DNA of 64,000 nt from the NCBI RefSeq assembly GCF_000383595.1, contig NZ_KB911581.1, positions 2,238,265-2,302,264 on the forward strand, given 5' to 3'. Position numbers and translations under genes: made by a program. The stretch is from Streptomyces bottropensis ATCC 25435. Lineage in GTDB: Bacteria > Actinomycetota > Actinomycetes > Streptomycetales > Streptomycetaceae. The notes below the pieces were generated by a model. It saw only the letters and a program-made list of their open reading frames with translations. It ran no database searches and was not told the origin of the DNA. Each line of letters begins with the position of its first letter. Within the stretch, counting starts at the first letter, position 1. Below are positions 35,721 to 43,822 of the stretch, piece after piece.

Positions 35721-36119
35721 ATGAGTGCTGTTCCTCGTTCCGAGAAGCCGGCGGGCCGGTTCCGGCGCATGCTCGACCGGCTCTCCTCGTCCCAGACGGA
35801 CCTGGAGTCCGAGGAGCTGCGCGAGGACGCGGACACCGCGGGCTGCACGCGCATCTGTGACTGCCACGACCGACAGATAGTGACGGTTACTGGTACCTTG
35901 CGCACGGTCACGCTGCGCCCCCGGGCCGGTGTCCCGGCCCTGGAGGCCGAGCTGTTCGACGGTTCCGCCGCGCTGGACGTGGTGTGGCTGGGCCGGCGCT
36001 CCATCGTCGGGATAGAGCCGGGGCGCAAGCTGATCGCATCCGGCCGGGTCTCGATGAGCCGGGGCCGTAGGGTGCTGTTCAACCCGAAGTACGAACTCAG
36101 ACCCCTCGGACGGGAGTAG
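35721..36119 (+). CDS. OB-fold nucleic-acid-binding domain protein
   Basis: The 132-residue protein has a basic N-terminus and a short helical stretch, then an OB-fold tRNA/helicase-type domain beginning RQIVTVTGTLRTVTLRP and ending GRVSMSRGRRVLFNPKYELRPL. A TRICDCHD segment carries two cysteines. Streptomyces homologues are annotated only as OB-fold proteins. The DUF3159 gene starts 3 bp after its stop codon, so the two form a unit, probably with a leaderless mRNA. Confidence 0.8.
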   Translation: MSAVPRSEKPAGRFRRMLDRLSSSQTDLESEELREDADTAGCTRICDCHDRQIVTVTGTLRTVTLRPRAGVPALEAELFDGSAALDVVWLGRRSIVGIEPGRKLIASGRVSMSRGRRVLFNPKYELRPLGRE

Positions 36120-36122
36120 CCG

Positions 36123-36881
36123 GTGACGTCGCTCGACAAGCCGACGGAAGACGCCCAGCGCGGCGTCCAGGACGCACAGGGCGGACAGGACGGCTCGCAG
36201 GACTCCAGGGCGGTGACGGAGGCCGCGCTGTTCGAGGCGTTCGGTGGCGTGCGCGGCATGGTCGAGACCGTGCTCCCGGGCCTGCTCTTCGTCTCCATCT
36301 TCACGATCAACAAGGACCTGCACTCCGCGGCCCTCGCGGCCCTCGGTGTCTCCGTCCTGCTGGTCGTGGTGCGGCTCGTCATGAAGGACACCGTCAAGCA
36401 CGCCTTCAGCGGTGTCTTCGGGGTCGCCTTCGGCGTGGTCTTCGCGATGATGACCGGCAACGCCAAGGACTTCTATCTGCCGGGCATGCTGTACACGCTG
36501 GGCCTCGGGCTCGCGTACATCATCACGACGCTGGCCGGTGTGCCGCTGATCGGCCTGATGCTCGGCCCGGTCTTCAAGGAGAACCTGTCCTGGCGGACGC
36601 GGAACCCCGGCCGCAAGAAGGCGTACGCGAAGGCCAGTTACGCCTGGGGTGCGATCCTGCTGGCCAAGTGCGCGATCCTCTTCCCGCTCTACTGGTGGGC
36701 CGACACCACCCAGCTGGGCTGGGTGCTCATCGCCCTGAAGATCCCGCCGTTCCTGCTCGCGGTGTGGCTGACCTGGATCTTCCTCGCGAAGGCGCCGGCC
36801 CCCATCGACGTGTTCGCGGAGATGGAGGCGGAGGAGCGCGCGGAGGAGGAGCGGAAGGCCGCGGCGCGGTCCGCCGAGTAG
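36123..36881 (+). CDS. DUF3159 family membrane protein
   Basis: The 252-residue integral membrane protein has about six hydrophobic segments and the family core EAFGGVRGMVETVLPGLLFV near residue 40. The N-terminus (AQRGVQDAQGGQDGSQDS) is low complexity, similar in style to the GTPase extension at 1.4 kb. The C-terminal tail is charged (EMEAEERAEEERKAAARS). Function unknown. In actinobacteria DUF3159 commonly lies beside trkA genes, suggesting a link to ion homeostasis. GTG start. Confidence 0.82.
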   Translation: MTSLDKPTEDAQRGVQDAQGGQDGSQDSRAVTEAALFEAFGGVRGMVETVLPGLLFVSIFTINKDLHSAALAALGVSVLLVVVRLVMKDTVKHAFSGVFGVAFGVVFAMMTGNAKDFYLPGMLYTLGLGLAYIITTLAGVPLIGLMLGPVFKENLSWRTRNPGRKKAYAKASYAWGAILLAKCAILFPLYWWADTTQLGWVLIALKIPPFLLAVWLTWIFLAKAPAPIDVFAEMEAEERAEEERKAAARSAE

Positions 36882-37210
36882 CCGCGGTCTGCCGGGCAGG
36901 CGCCGGGCGCGGGCGCGCGTACCGGCGCGGGAGCACCGGGGGCATCGGGGGCACCGGGGGCTGCGCCCCCGGACCCCCACTTCGGCCTGAACGGCCTCGT
37001 CCGCGAGCGCCGGGCTGGAGGGCCCCGGTGGGGTGCGCAGCACCGCTGCGAAGTGGCGGCGGGGAAGCGGGGCGGCACGGCGAAGGCACCGAGCAGCGGC
37101 CCGGTGCGAAGGCACCTGGCAGAGGCACCGCTCCCGGAGGCGCCGCGGAGCTGCACCGGGCGGGACACTGAGCAGCGGCGCCGAACAGTCGCGCCGCCCC
37201 GCGGTGCCGA

Positions 37211-37277
37211 AGCCGACCCGCCGTGCCGAAGCCGCAGCCGACCCGCCGTACCAAAGCCGAAGCCGACCCGCCGTACC
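37211..37277. repeat. 25-bp tandem repeat x3
   Basis: AGCCGACCCGCCGTRCC occurs at 37211, 37236 and 37261, an exact 25-bp period, with CCGAAGCC-like sequence between copies. It lies next to the large palindrome at 37285. Confidence 0.8.
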
Positions 37278-37284
37278 GAAGGCG

Positions 37285-37316
37285 AAGGGGCGCCCGGAGA
37301 TCTCCGGGCGCCCCTT
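37285..37316. terminator. 32-bp perfect palindrome, bidirectional terminator
   Basis: Arm AAGGGGCGCCCGGAGA is followed directly by its reverse complement, which ends in CCCCTT. It lies 26 bp beyond the stop codon of the leftward trkA gene, between convergent transcripts. Confidence 0.85.
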
Positions 37317-37341
37317 GCTGTCGTCGCCGTGCGGCGGTCGC

Positions 37342-38019
37342 TCAGCTCGTCGCGTCCTCGCGGCGGACCGAGAGGAGGTCCTCCAGCTGCTCCTCGCGGG
37401 CCTGGGCGGCCACGAACAGCAGTTCGTCACCTGCCTCCAGGGAGTCGTCCGCGGTGGGGGTGAGGACCCGGGTGCCGCGGATGATCGTGACCAGGGAGGT
37501 GTCCTCCGGCCACTCGACGTCGCCCACCTGGGTGCCGGCCAGGGCCGACTCGGGCGGCAGGGTCAGCTCGACCAGGTTCGCGTCGCCGTGGCTGAAGCGG
37601 AGGAGCCGGACCAGGTCACCGACGCTGACCGCCTCCTCGACCAGGGCCGACATCAGCCGCGGGGTCGACACGGCCACGTCCACGCCCCAGGACTCGTTGA
37701 ACAGCCACTCGTTCTTGGGGTTGTTGACGCGGGCGACGACGCGCGGAACGCCGTACTCCGTCTTCGCCAGCAGCGAGACGACCAGGTTGACCTTGTCGTC
37801 GCCGGTCGCGGCGATGACGACGTTGCAGCGCTGGAGCGCGGCCTCGTCCAGCGAGGTGATCTCGCAGGCGTCGGCCAGCAGCCACTCCGCCTGGGGGACG
37901 CGCTCGACCGAGATCGCGGTCGGCGCCTTGTCGATGAGCAGGATCTCGTGGCCGTTCTCCAGCAGTTCGCCCGCGATCGAGCGGCCCACCGCTCCGGCTC
38001 CGGCAATGGCGACCCTCAT
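37342..38019 (-). CDS. trkA: Trk/Ktr-type RCK potassium-channel regulatory protein
   Basis: The 225-residue protein has an RCK_N Rossmann domain (MRVAIAGAGAVGRSIAGELL, NAD-binding GxGxxG; LLIDK acidic end). An RCK_C domain (about 140-215, HGDANLVELTLPPESALAGTQV) binds c-di-AMP in many homologues. It regulates potassium uptake through a membrane channel subunit, none of which is adjacent apart from the KimA-like permease. It starts at an ATG overlapping the upstream trkA stop by a few bases, forming a two-gene operon. Confidence 0.87.
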   Translation of the reverse strand: MRVAIAGAGAVGRSIAGELLENGHEILLIDKAPTAISVERVPQAEWLLADACEITSLDEAALQRCNVVIAATGDDKVNLVVSLLAKTEYGVPRVVARVNNPKNEWLFNESWGVDVAVSTPRLMSALVEEAVSVGDLVRLLRFSHGDANLVELTLPPESALAGTQVGDVEWPEDTSLVTIIRGTRVLTPTADDSLEAGDELLFVAAQAREEQLEDLLSVRREDATS

Positions 38020-38690
38020 CAGTGACCGCCCTCTTCGTCGGGGCCCTCGGCGAAGGCCGCCTCGACCTTCTCCACGTCGTCCGTCCGCATCATCACGTGC
38101 ACGAGGTCGCCCTCCTGCAGCACGGTCTGGGAGGTCGGCAGAACCGCCTCGCCCAGCCGGGTGAGGAAGGCGACGCGGACCCCGGTCTCCTCCTGCATCT
38201 TGCTGATCTTGTGGCCCACCCAGGCGGACGAGGCGTGTACCTCGGCGAGTTGGACACCACCGGTGGGATCGCGCCACAGCGGCTCGGCCCCGGAGGGCAG
38301 CAGCCGGCGGAGCATCTGGTCGGCGGTCCAGCGGACCGTGGCGACCGTCGGGATGCCGAGGCGCTGGTAGACCTCCGCGCGGCGGGGGTCGTAGATCCGC
38401 GCCGCCACGTTGTCGATGCCGAACATCTCGCGGGCGACGCGGGCGGCGATGATGTTCGAGTTGTCGCCGCTGGAGACGGCGGCGAACGCGCCCGCCTCCT
38501 CGATGCCCGCCTCGCGCAGGGTGTCGCGGTCGAAGCCGATCCCGGTGACGCGCCGGCCGCCGAAACCCGAGCCCAGACGACGGAAGGCCGTGGGGTCCCG
38601 GTCGATCACGGCGACCGTGTGCCCCTGTTGCTCCAGGGTCTGGGCGAGGGTGGAACCCACCCGCCCGCAGCCCATGATGACGATGTGCAC
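38019..38690 (-). CDS. trkA: Trk/Ktr-type RCK potassium-channel regulatory protein (paralogue)
   Basis: The 223-residue protein has RCK_N (MHIVIMGCGRVGSTLAQTLEQQG, AVIDRDP) and RCK_C (TGGVQLAEVHASSAWVGHKISKM) domains. It is a distinct paralogue of the downstream gene, with low identity outside the nucleotide fold. The pair probably forms hetero-octameric or paired gating rings, as two-gene TrkA systems do. It is divergent from the KimA-like permease gene about 490 bp away, so the potassium genes share one intergenic control region. Confidence 0.87.
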   Translation of the reverse strand: MHIVIMGCGRVGSTLAQTLEQQGHTVAVIDRDPTAFRRLGSGFGGRRVTGIGFDRDTLREAGIEEAGAFAAVSSGDNSNIIAARVAREMFGIDNVAARIYDPRRAEVYQRLGIPTVATVRWTADQMLRRLLPSGAEPLWRDPTGGVQLAEVHASSAWVGHKISKMQEETGVRVAFLTRLGEAVLPTSQTVLQEGDLVHVMMRTDDVEKVEAAFAEGPDEEGGH

Positions 38691-38809
38691 GACCGTCCTT
38701 CCGGTGTCAATAGCTACTGTTCAGCCGAAACGTCGAAAACAGGGTCTCAGACCGTCGCCCAAGCTACACACGTGCGGTCCACCGGGGGCACCCCCCGTGC
38801 AGACTCGGG

Positions 38810-38920
38810 TCACATCGTGGGACGACGCCGGCTGATCCGGCGGACGCTGATCCCCGTCAGGACGCCCAGCCCGAGTAGGGAGGCGAGAGCGCCGATCAAC
38901 TCCGCGGTCGCGGCCTGCAT
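38810..38920 (-). CDS. possible 36-residue single-span membrane protein
   Basis: The open frame starts at the ATG at 38920, with CTCTGGAGACCCC upstream (GGAG at 7 nt). It encodes MQAATAELIGALASLLGLGV followed by a short basic tail (RRISRRR), which would be one membrane helix with a positive cytoplasmic end. It lies between the trkA pair and the KimA-like gene, so it could be a small subunit of the potassium machinery. Coding status is uncertain given its size. Confidence 0.42.
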   Translation of the reverse strand: MQAATAELIGALASLLGLGVLTGISVRRISRRRPTM

Positions 38921-39170
38921 GGGGTCTCCAGAGGGTGAGGTGGACGAGTACGTCACGGCGTTCGTCGTGGACGCGGAGCACACCCGGCGGTCGGCGAGCG
39001 CCTCCGGCGGGCGACGCGTCCGCACGGGATTCGTCATATAGACGTGAGGACGCCGTCCATGAGACCGGAGGATGCGTGACGTGACGCACTTCGCAGCCGT
39101 CCCGGGAAGGATTTCACCCCGGGGCCCGCCGGGATTTCACCCGGATGTGCCCAGAACCAGTCGGGGCGCT

Positions 39171-39176
39171 TACGAT
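39171..39176 (+). promoter_or_regulatory. -10 hexamer for a probable leaderless KimA-like transcript
   Basis: TACGAT is followed by CCTCTGC and the GTG at 39184. No ribosome binding site is present, so translation would begin at the mRNA 5' end. Confidence 0.55.
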
Positions 39177-39183
39177 CCTCTGC

Positions 39184-41307
39184 GTGTCCAAACTGACCGA
39201 CGTGCCCAAACGGATCCTGATCGGGCGGGCCCTGCGCAGCGACCGGCTGGGTGAAACGCTCCTGCCGAAGCGCATCGCACTCCCCGTCTTCGCCTCCGAC
39301 CCGCTCTCGTCCGTGGCGTACGCACCCGGAGAGGTGCTGCTGGTCCTCTCCATCGCGGGCGTGTCGGCCTACCACTTCAGCCCCTGGATCGCCGTCGCGG
39401 TCGTCGTGCTGATGTTCACCGTCGTGGCGTCCTACCGCCAGAACGTGCACGCCTACCCGAGCGGCGGCGGCGACTACGAGGTGGCGAACACCAACCTCGG
39501 CCCCAAGGCCGGTCTCACCGTCGCCAGCGCGCTCCTCGTCGACTACGTCCTCACCGTCGCCGTGTCGATCTCCTCGGGCGTGGAGAACCTCGGTTCGGCC
39601 GTCCCCTTCTTCGTCGAGCACAAGGTGCTGTGCGCGATCGGCATCATCGTGCTGCTCACGCTGATGAACCTGCGCGGGGTGAAGGAGTCGGGCAAGCTCT
39701 TCGCGATCCCGACCTACGTGTTCGTCGTCGGTGTCTTCCTGATGATCGCGTGGGGCGCGTTCCGCGGGCTGGTCCTCGACGAGACCATGCGGGCGCCGAC
39801 CGCCGACCTGGCGATCAAGCCCGAGCATCAGGGTCTGGCCGGCTTCGCGCTCGTCTTCCTGCTGCTGCGCGCGTTCTCTTCCGGCTGTGCCGCCCTCACG
39901 GGGGTCGAGGCCATCTCCAACGGCGTCCCCGCCTTCCGCAAGCCCAAGTCGAAGAACGCGGCCGCCACGCTGGCCGCGATGGGCCTGCTCGCGGTCACCA
40001 TGTTCTGCGGGATCATCGGCCTCGCCATGGCCACCGAGGTGCGGATGGCGGAGAACCCGGCGAGCGACCTGTTGCGCGACGGCACCCCGGTCGGCGACTC
40101 CTACGTCCAGAACCCGGTGATCTCCCAGGTGGCCGCCGCCGTCTTCGGGGACGGCACGTTCCTCTTCGTCGTGTTGGCCGCCGCCACCGCCCTCGTGCTG
40201 TTCCTGGCCGCCAACACCGCCTACAACGGCTTCCCGCTGCTCGGCTCGATCCTCGCCCAGGACCGCTACCTCCCGCGCCAGCTGCACACCCGCGGCGACC
40301 GCCTCGCCTTCTCCAACGGCATCGTCCTGCTGGCCGGCGCCGCCGTGCTCCTGGTGTGGATCTACGGCGCCGACTCCACGCGTCTGATCCAGCTGTACAT
40401 CGTCGGGGTGTTCGTCTCCTTCACGCTCAGTCAGACCGGTATGGTCCGGCACTGGAACCGCCATCTGCGCACCGAGAAGGACCCGGCCAAGCGGCGCCAC
40501 ATGATCCGCTCCCGCGCGATCAACACCTTCGGCGCCTTCTTCACCGGACTGGTCCTGATCGTCGTCCTCGGCACCAAGTTCACGCACGGCGCCTGGGTCG
40601 CCCTGCTCGGCATGGTGATCTTCTACGCGACGATGACGGCCATCCGTAAGCACTACGACCGGGTCGCCGCGGAGATCGCCGCGCCGGACGGCCCGAGCGA
40701 CGACGTCGTCCGGCCGTCGAGGGTCCACTCCGTGGTGCTGATCTCCCGGATCCACCGCCCCACCCTGCGGGCCCTCGCCTACGCCAAGCTGATGCGCTCG
40801 CACACCCTGGAGGCGCTCAGCGTCAACGTCGACCCGGTCGAGACCAAGGCCCTCCAGGAGGAGTGGACGCGGCGCGGCATCGACGTACCGCTGAAGGTCC
40901 TCGACTCGCCCTACCGCGAGGTCACCCGGCCGGTCATCGAGTACGTCAAGGGGCTGCGCAAGGAGTCGCCGCGCGACGCGGTGTCGGTGATCATCCCCGA
41001 GTACGTGGTCGGTCACTGGTACGAGCACCTGCTGCACAACCAGAGCGCGCTCCGGCTCAAGGGCCGGCTGCTGTTCACGCCTGGTGTCATGGTCACCTCC
41101 GTGCCGTACCAGCTGGAGTCCTCCGAGGTCGCCAAGCGGCGGGCGCGCAAGCGGCAGGAGTGGAGCGCTCCGGGGTCGGTACGGCGCGGACCGGCGCAGG
41201 AGCGGCCGAAGGAATCCTCGGCCAAGGCATCGGCCAGGACGTCGGGCAAGGCACCGGACAAGCCGTCGGGCACGTCGTCGGGCACGTCGTCGGCCGACAA
41301 CGGCTGA
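39184..41307 (+). CDS. APC-superfamily permease, KimA-like potassium importer
   Basis: The 707-residue protein starts KLTDVPKRILIGRALRSDRL and continues FASDPLSSVAYAPGEVLLVL. That signature is shared with KimA (YdaO) of Bacillus, a high-affinity proton-potassium symporter inhibited by c-di-AMP. About 12 membrane helices occupy residues 45-475. A cytoplasmic C-terminal domain (VHSVVLISRIHRPTLRALAYAK onward) resembles the universal-stress-like dimer domain of KimA. The last ~60 residues are Lys/Ser/Thr/Gly-rich and probably disordered. I preferred GTG 39184 over ATG 39145 because of the -10 element. Generic annotation would be 'amino acid permease'. The potassium role is inferred from similarity and from adjacent trkA and kdpDE. 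Confidence 0.8.
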   Translation: MSKLTDVPKRILIGRALRSDRLGETLLPKRIALPVFASDPLSSVAYAPGEVLLVLSIAGVSAYHFSPWIAVAVVVLMFTVVASYRQNVHAYPSGGGDYEVANTNLGPKAGLTVASALLVDYVLTVAVSISSGVENLGSAVPFFVEHKVLCAIGIIVLLTLMNLRGVKESGKLFAIPTYVFVVGVFLMIAWGAFRGLVLDETMRAPTADLAIKPEHQGLAGFALVFLLLRAFSSGCAALTGVEAISNGVPAFRKPKSKNAAATLAAMGLLAVTMFCGIIGLAMATEVRMAENPASDLLRDGTPVGDSYVQNPVISQVAAAVFGDGTFLFVVLAAATALVLFLAANTAYNGFPLLGSILAQDRYLPRQLHTRGDRLAFSNGIVLLAGAAVLLVWIYGADSTRLIQLYIVGVFVSFTLSQTGMVRHWNRHLRTEKDPAKRRHMIRSRAINTFGAFFTGLVLIVVLGTKFTHGAWVALLGMVIFYATMTAIRKHYDRVAAEIAAPDGPSDDVVRPSRVHSVVLISRIHRPTLRALAYAKLMRSHTLEALSVNVDPVETKALQEEWTRRGIDVPLKVLDSPYREVTRPVIEYVKGLRKESPRDAVSVIIPEYVVGHWYEHLLHNQSALRLKGRLLFTPGVMVTSVPYQLESSEVAKRRARKRQEWSAPGSVRRGPAQERPKESSAKASARTSGKAPDKPSGTSSGTSSADNG

Positions 41308-41447
41308 CCCGCGCCCGGGCCGACGCGCGCCCGGGCCACACGCTCCCCGGCCGACCTTCGTGGTCAACGGCCGGACGGCACCCACGTAGACTGGTGGGCT
41401 GTTGTCCGGCCGTTGTCGCGTTCCCCATCTTCTGGAGTCACCCCACC

Positions 41448-42776
41448 ATGCAGGCAGAACCGAAGAAATCGCTGGTGGGAGAGGAGTACGAGGTCGAGGT
41501 CGGCCCCGTCGCCCACGGCGGCCACTGCATCGCGCGTACGTCCGAGGGCCAGGTCCTCTTCGTCCGGCACGCGCTGCCCGGCGAGCGGGTCGTGGCGCGG
41601 GTGACCGACGGCGAGGAGGGCGCGCGTTACCTGCGGGCGGACGCGGTCTCGGTCCTCACGGCCTCCAAGGACCGCGTCGAGGCCCCCTGCCCCTACGCCG
41701 GCCCCGGCCGCTGCGGCGGCTGCGACTGGCAGCACGCCAAGCCGGGCGCCCAGCGGCGCTTCAAGGGCGAGGTCATCGCCGAGCAGCTGCAGCGGCTCGC
41801 GGGCCTCACGCCCGAGGAGGCGGGCTGGGACGGCACGGTCATGCCGGCCGAGGGCGACAAGGTTCCGGCGGGCGAGGTGCCGGCGTGGCGCACGCGCGTG
41901 CAGTACGCGGTGGACGCCGAGGGCCGGGCCGGGCTGCGCAAGCACCGCTCGCACGAGGTCGAGCCGATCGACCACTGCATGATCGCCGCGCCGGGTGTCT
42001 CCGAACTGGGCATCGAGAAGCGCGACTGGGCGGGCATGGCCTCCATCGACGCGATCGCCGCCACCGGTTCGCAGGACCGCCAGGTGATCCTCGAACCCCG
42101 GCCGGGCGCGCGCCTGCCGCTCGTCGAGCTGGACCGGCCGGTGTCGGTGATGCGGGTCGAGGAGAAGGACGGGGGCGTGCACCGCGTGCACGGCCGCCCC
42201 TTCGTGCGCGAGCGCGCGGACGACCGTACGTACCGGGTCGGCAGCGGCGGCTTCTGGCAGGTCCACCCCAAGGCCGCCGACACCCTCGTCAAGGCCGTCA
42301 TGCAGGGCCTGCTGCCGCGCAAGGGCGACATGGCGCTGGACCTCTACTGCGGGGTGGGCCTCTTCGCGGGCGCCCTCGCCGACCGCGTCGGCGACAAGGG
42401 CGCCGTGCTCGGCATCGAGTCCGGCAAGCGCGCGGTCGAGGACGCGCGGCACAACCTCGCCGGCTTCGACCGGGTGCGGATCGAACAGGGCAAGGTCGAG
42501 GCGGTACTGCCGCGCACGGGTATCGACAAGGTCGACCTCATCGTCCTGGACCCCCCGCGCGCCGGGGCGGGCAAGAAGACCGTCCAGCACATGGCGTCGC
42601 TGGGCGCCCGCCGCATCGCCTACGTGGCCTGCGACCCGGCGGCGCTGGCGCGGGATCTCGGGTACTTCAAGGAGGGCGGGTATCGGGTGCGGATGCTGCG
42701 GGCGTTCGATCTGTTTCCGATGACGCATCATGTGGAGTGCGTGGCGATTCTGGAGCCTGCCGGGAAGGGTGCCTGA
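41448..42776 (+). CDS. class I SAM-dependent RNA 5-methyluridine methyltransferase (TrmA/RlmD family)
   Basis: The 442-residue protein has an N-terminal TRAM domain (EYEVEVGPVAHGGHCIAR). Its iron-sulfur cysteines are in CPYAGPGRCGGCDWQH plus DHCMIA. The SAM-binding motif is LDLYCGVGLFAGALA, and the catalytic cysteine lies in AYVACDPAALARDL. It should methylate a uridine in rRNA or tRNA; the exact target cannot be told. The ATG at 41448 follows TGGAGTCA. Its final 15-20 codons are duplicated, in frame, at 57.14 kb, and its 3' end marks the left edge of the accessory segment. Confidence 0.9.
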   Translation: MQAEPKKSLVGEEYEVEVGPVAHGGHCIARTSEGQVLFVRHALPGERVVARVTDGEEGARYLRADAVSVLTASKDRVEAPCPYAGPGRCGGCDWQHAKPGAQRRFKGEVIAEQLQRLAGLTPEEAGWDGTVMPAEGDKVPAGEVPAWRTRVQYAVDAEGRAGLRKHRSHEVEPIDHCMIAAPGVSELGIEKRDWAGMASIDAIAATGSQDRQVILEPRPGARLPLVELDRPVSVMRVEEKDGGVHRVHGRPFVRERADDRTYRVGSGGFWQVHPKAADTLVKAVMQGLLPRKGDMALDLYCGVGLFAGALADRVGDKGAVLGIESGKRAVEDARHNLAGFDRVRIEQGKVEAVLPRTGIDKVDLIVLDPPRAGAGKKTVQHMASLGARRIAYVACDPAALARDLGYFKEGGYRVRMLRAFDLFPMTHHVECVAILEPAGKGA

Positions 42777-42786
42777 GCTGCGGTTT
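42714..42786 (+). repeat. left copy of att-like direct repeat (methyltransferase 3' end)
   Basis: This covers the last codons, stop and first bases after the stop of the intact methyltransferase gene. It matches 57138-57210 at 44 of the first 47 bases, and 63 of 73 overall. Confidence 0.75.
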
Positions 42787-42800
42787 CGCGGTTCCGGTGA

Positions 42801-42841
42801 GTCGCTCGACCTGTTTCCCTCGGAACGGGGGGTCGAGCGAC
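42801..42841 (+). terminator. terminator of the RNA methyltransferase gene
   Basis: An 11-bp stem, GTCGCTCGACC with GGTCGAGCGAC, encloses a 19-nt loop 25 bp after the stop codon. Confidence 0.75.
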
Positions 42842-42929
42842 AGGACCGACCTTGCAGGCTGCCTGACCTGCGCATTCATGGGAGAGACGCTTGCAACGGA
42901 GACGCCTTCAGGGTCTCGTTCGGAGATCG

Positions 42930-42950
42930 TTGACGCTCGGATGACGCTCA
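42930..42950. repeat. TGACGCTC paired motif, copy 1
   Basis: TTGACGCTCGGATGACGCTCA contains two TGACGCT half-units 11 bp apart. Related pairs occur at about 54514, 57044 and 57298. Confidence 0.6.
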
Positions 42951-43036
42951 TCTCGGGGCTCTGGGTTAGCCGCGTTGCTCTCATCGCGGGAGACGATCAC
43001 CGGGCGAGGCCGGTATCTCTGGCCACGCAAGGTACC

Positions 43037-43216
43037 TCAGCTCCCGGAGACCGATGCCCAGTGGGCCTGTTTGGCCACCAGGGAGAGGACGAGAAGCTCG
43101 GGAAGGGGCGCCTGCAGAGCCTTGCCCGCAGTCTCACGGTCTTTCTCGGGCAGAGGGTTGGTATTGAGCGGCACAGGAGTTCGGCCTTTCATGTGCGTTG
43201 CTGGCACCCTCGTCAT
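43037..43216 (-). pseudogene. Dps-like protein, N-terminal remnant
   Basis: The frame reads NPLPEKDRETAGKALQAPLP then ELLVLSLVAKQAHW, the N-terminal helix of Dps/ferritin-like DNA-protection proteins (the KQAHW motif carries part of the ferroxidase site). It stops within 10 codons after HW, where Dps normally continues for another ~110 residues. ATGs at 43216 and 43192 are both in frame. The missing remainder is not found nearby. It is interpreted as a truncated gene in the decaying accessory segment. Confidence 0.65.
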
Positions 43217-43822
43217 GGAAGCCGTCGGATCTGTTGCATGAGCACGGGCGGCAGACGTGTGTATCGGCTGCGCTGATGGCTTCCAGACTATGGACGGTCA
43301 CGGCCACCCTCGTAAGGTTCAGCCTCTCCGCCGCGAGATGATGCGTGCCGTACGACCTCTCTCCGAGTCGACCGCCACGGCGTCGTTTTGGTGGGCGGGT
43401 CCGCTTCGCCCGGGCCGGCGTTGGGTCGATCTGGGCATCAGGGGCCGCGTCGCACGGCTCTGACACCGTTCGCACAGTGGTCAGAGCGTCGGCCGCCGCA
43501 TCTCCTCGAAGTCACGCAGGTCGATGGTCGAGAGGGCAAGGGACACATCGGCGAAGTGCCGTTGCTCGGTCGAGCACTCCGGGCACCGGCGACGTGGGCG
43601 GCGTTTCCGGCGTCCTGCCCAGTGCGCCGATCACCACGCAGGGCCTGGACGGCGGCTCCTCCCTGATCAACTCGCAGTTCACCATGCTTCGCTTCTGTGG
43701 GGGCACGGCGCGGGATGACGACTTGAGAGGGCCTCGTCAGGAGGCGGAGGAAAGCCCGCACGGAGGGCCATATGCAGGCCCGGTGGAGCGGTGGAGAGCA
43801 CGGACGGTTACACCGGCCGTGA
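43217..43822. other. non-coding or decayed region
   Basis: None of the open frames on either strand in these ~600 bp shows a recognisable domain or good coding bias. A plus-strand stretch around 43590-43690 (GVLPSAPITTQGLDGGSSL) looks protein-like but has no start or continuation, and may be a gene fragment. Confidence 0.4.

Larger units (their letters stand above)
36882..37341. other. GC-rich repeat-laden intergenic region
   Basis: These 460 bp separate convergent genes and contain no supported gene. They hold a CCGGGGGC/GCCCCCGG hairpin at 36954-36972 (likely terminator of the DUF3159 gene) and a stretch CACTTCGGCCTGAACGGCC...GCCGGGCTGGAG resembling a dispersed intergenic element common in Streptomyces genomes (recall). 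A 25-bp tandem repeat and a large palindrome, listed separately, follow. Confidence 0.55.

Noticed and set aside
39034..41385. A 783-codon minus-strand frame opposite the KimA-like permease
   Set aside because: It is Gly/Arg/His/Asp-rich without domains and mirrors a clear 12-helix membrane protein on the other strand.
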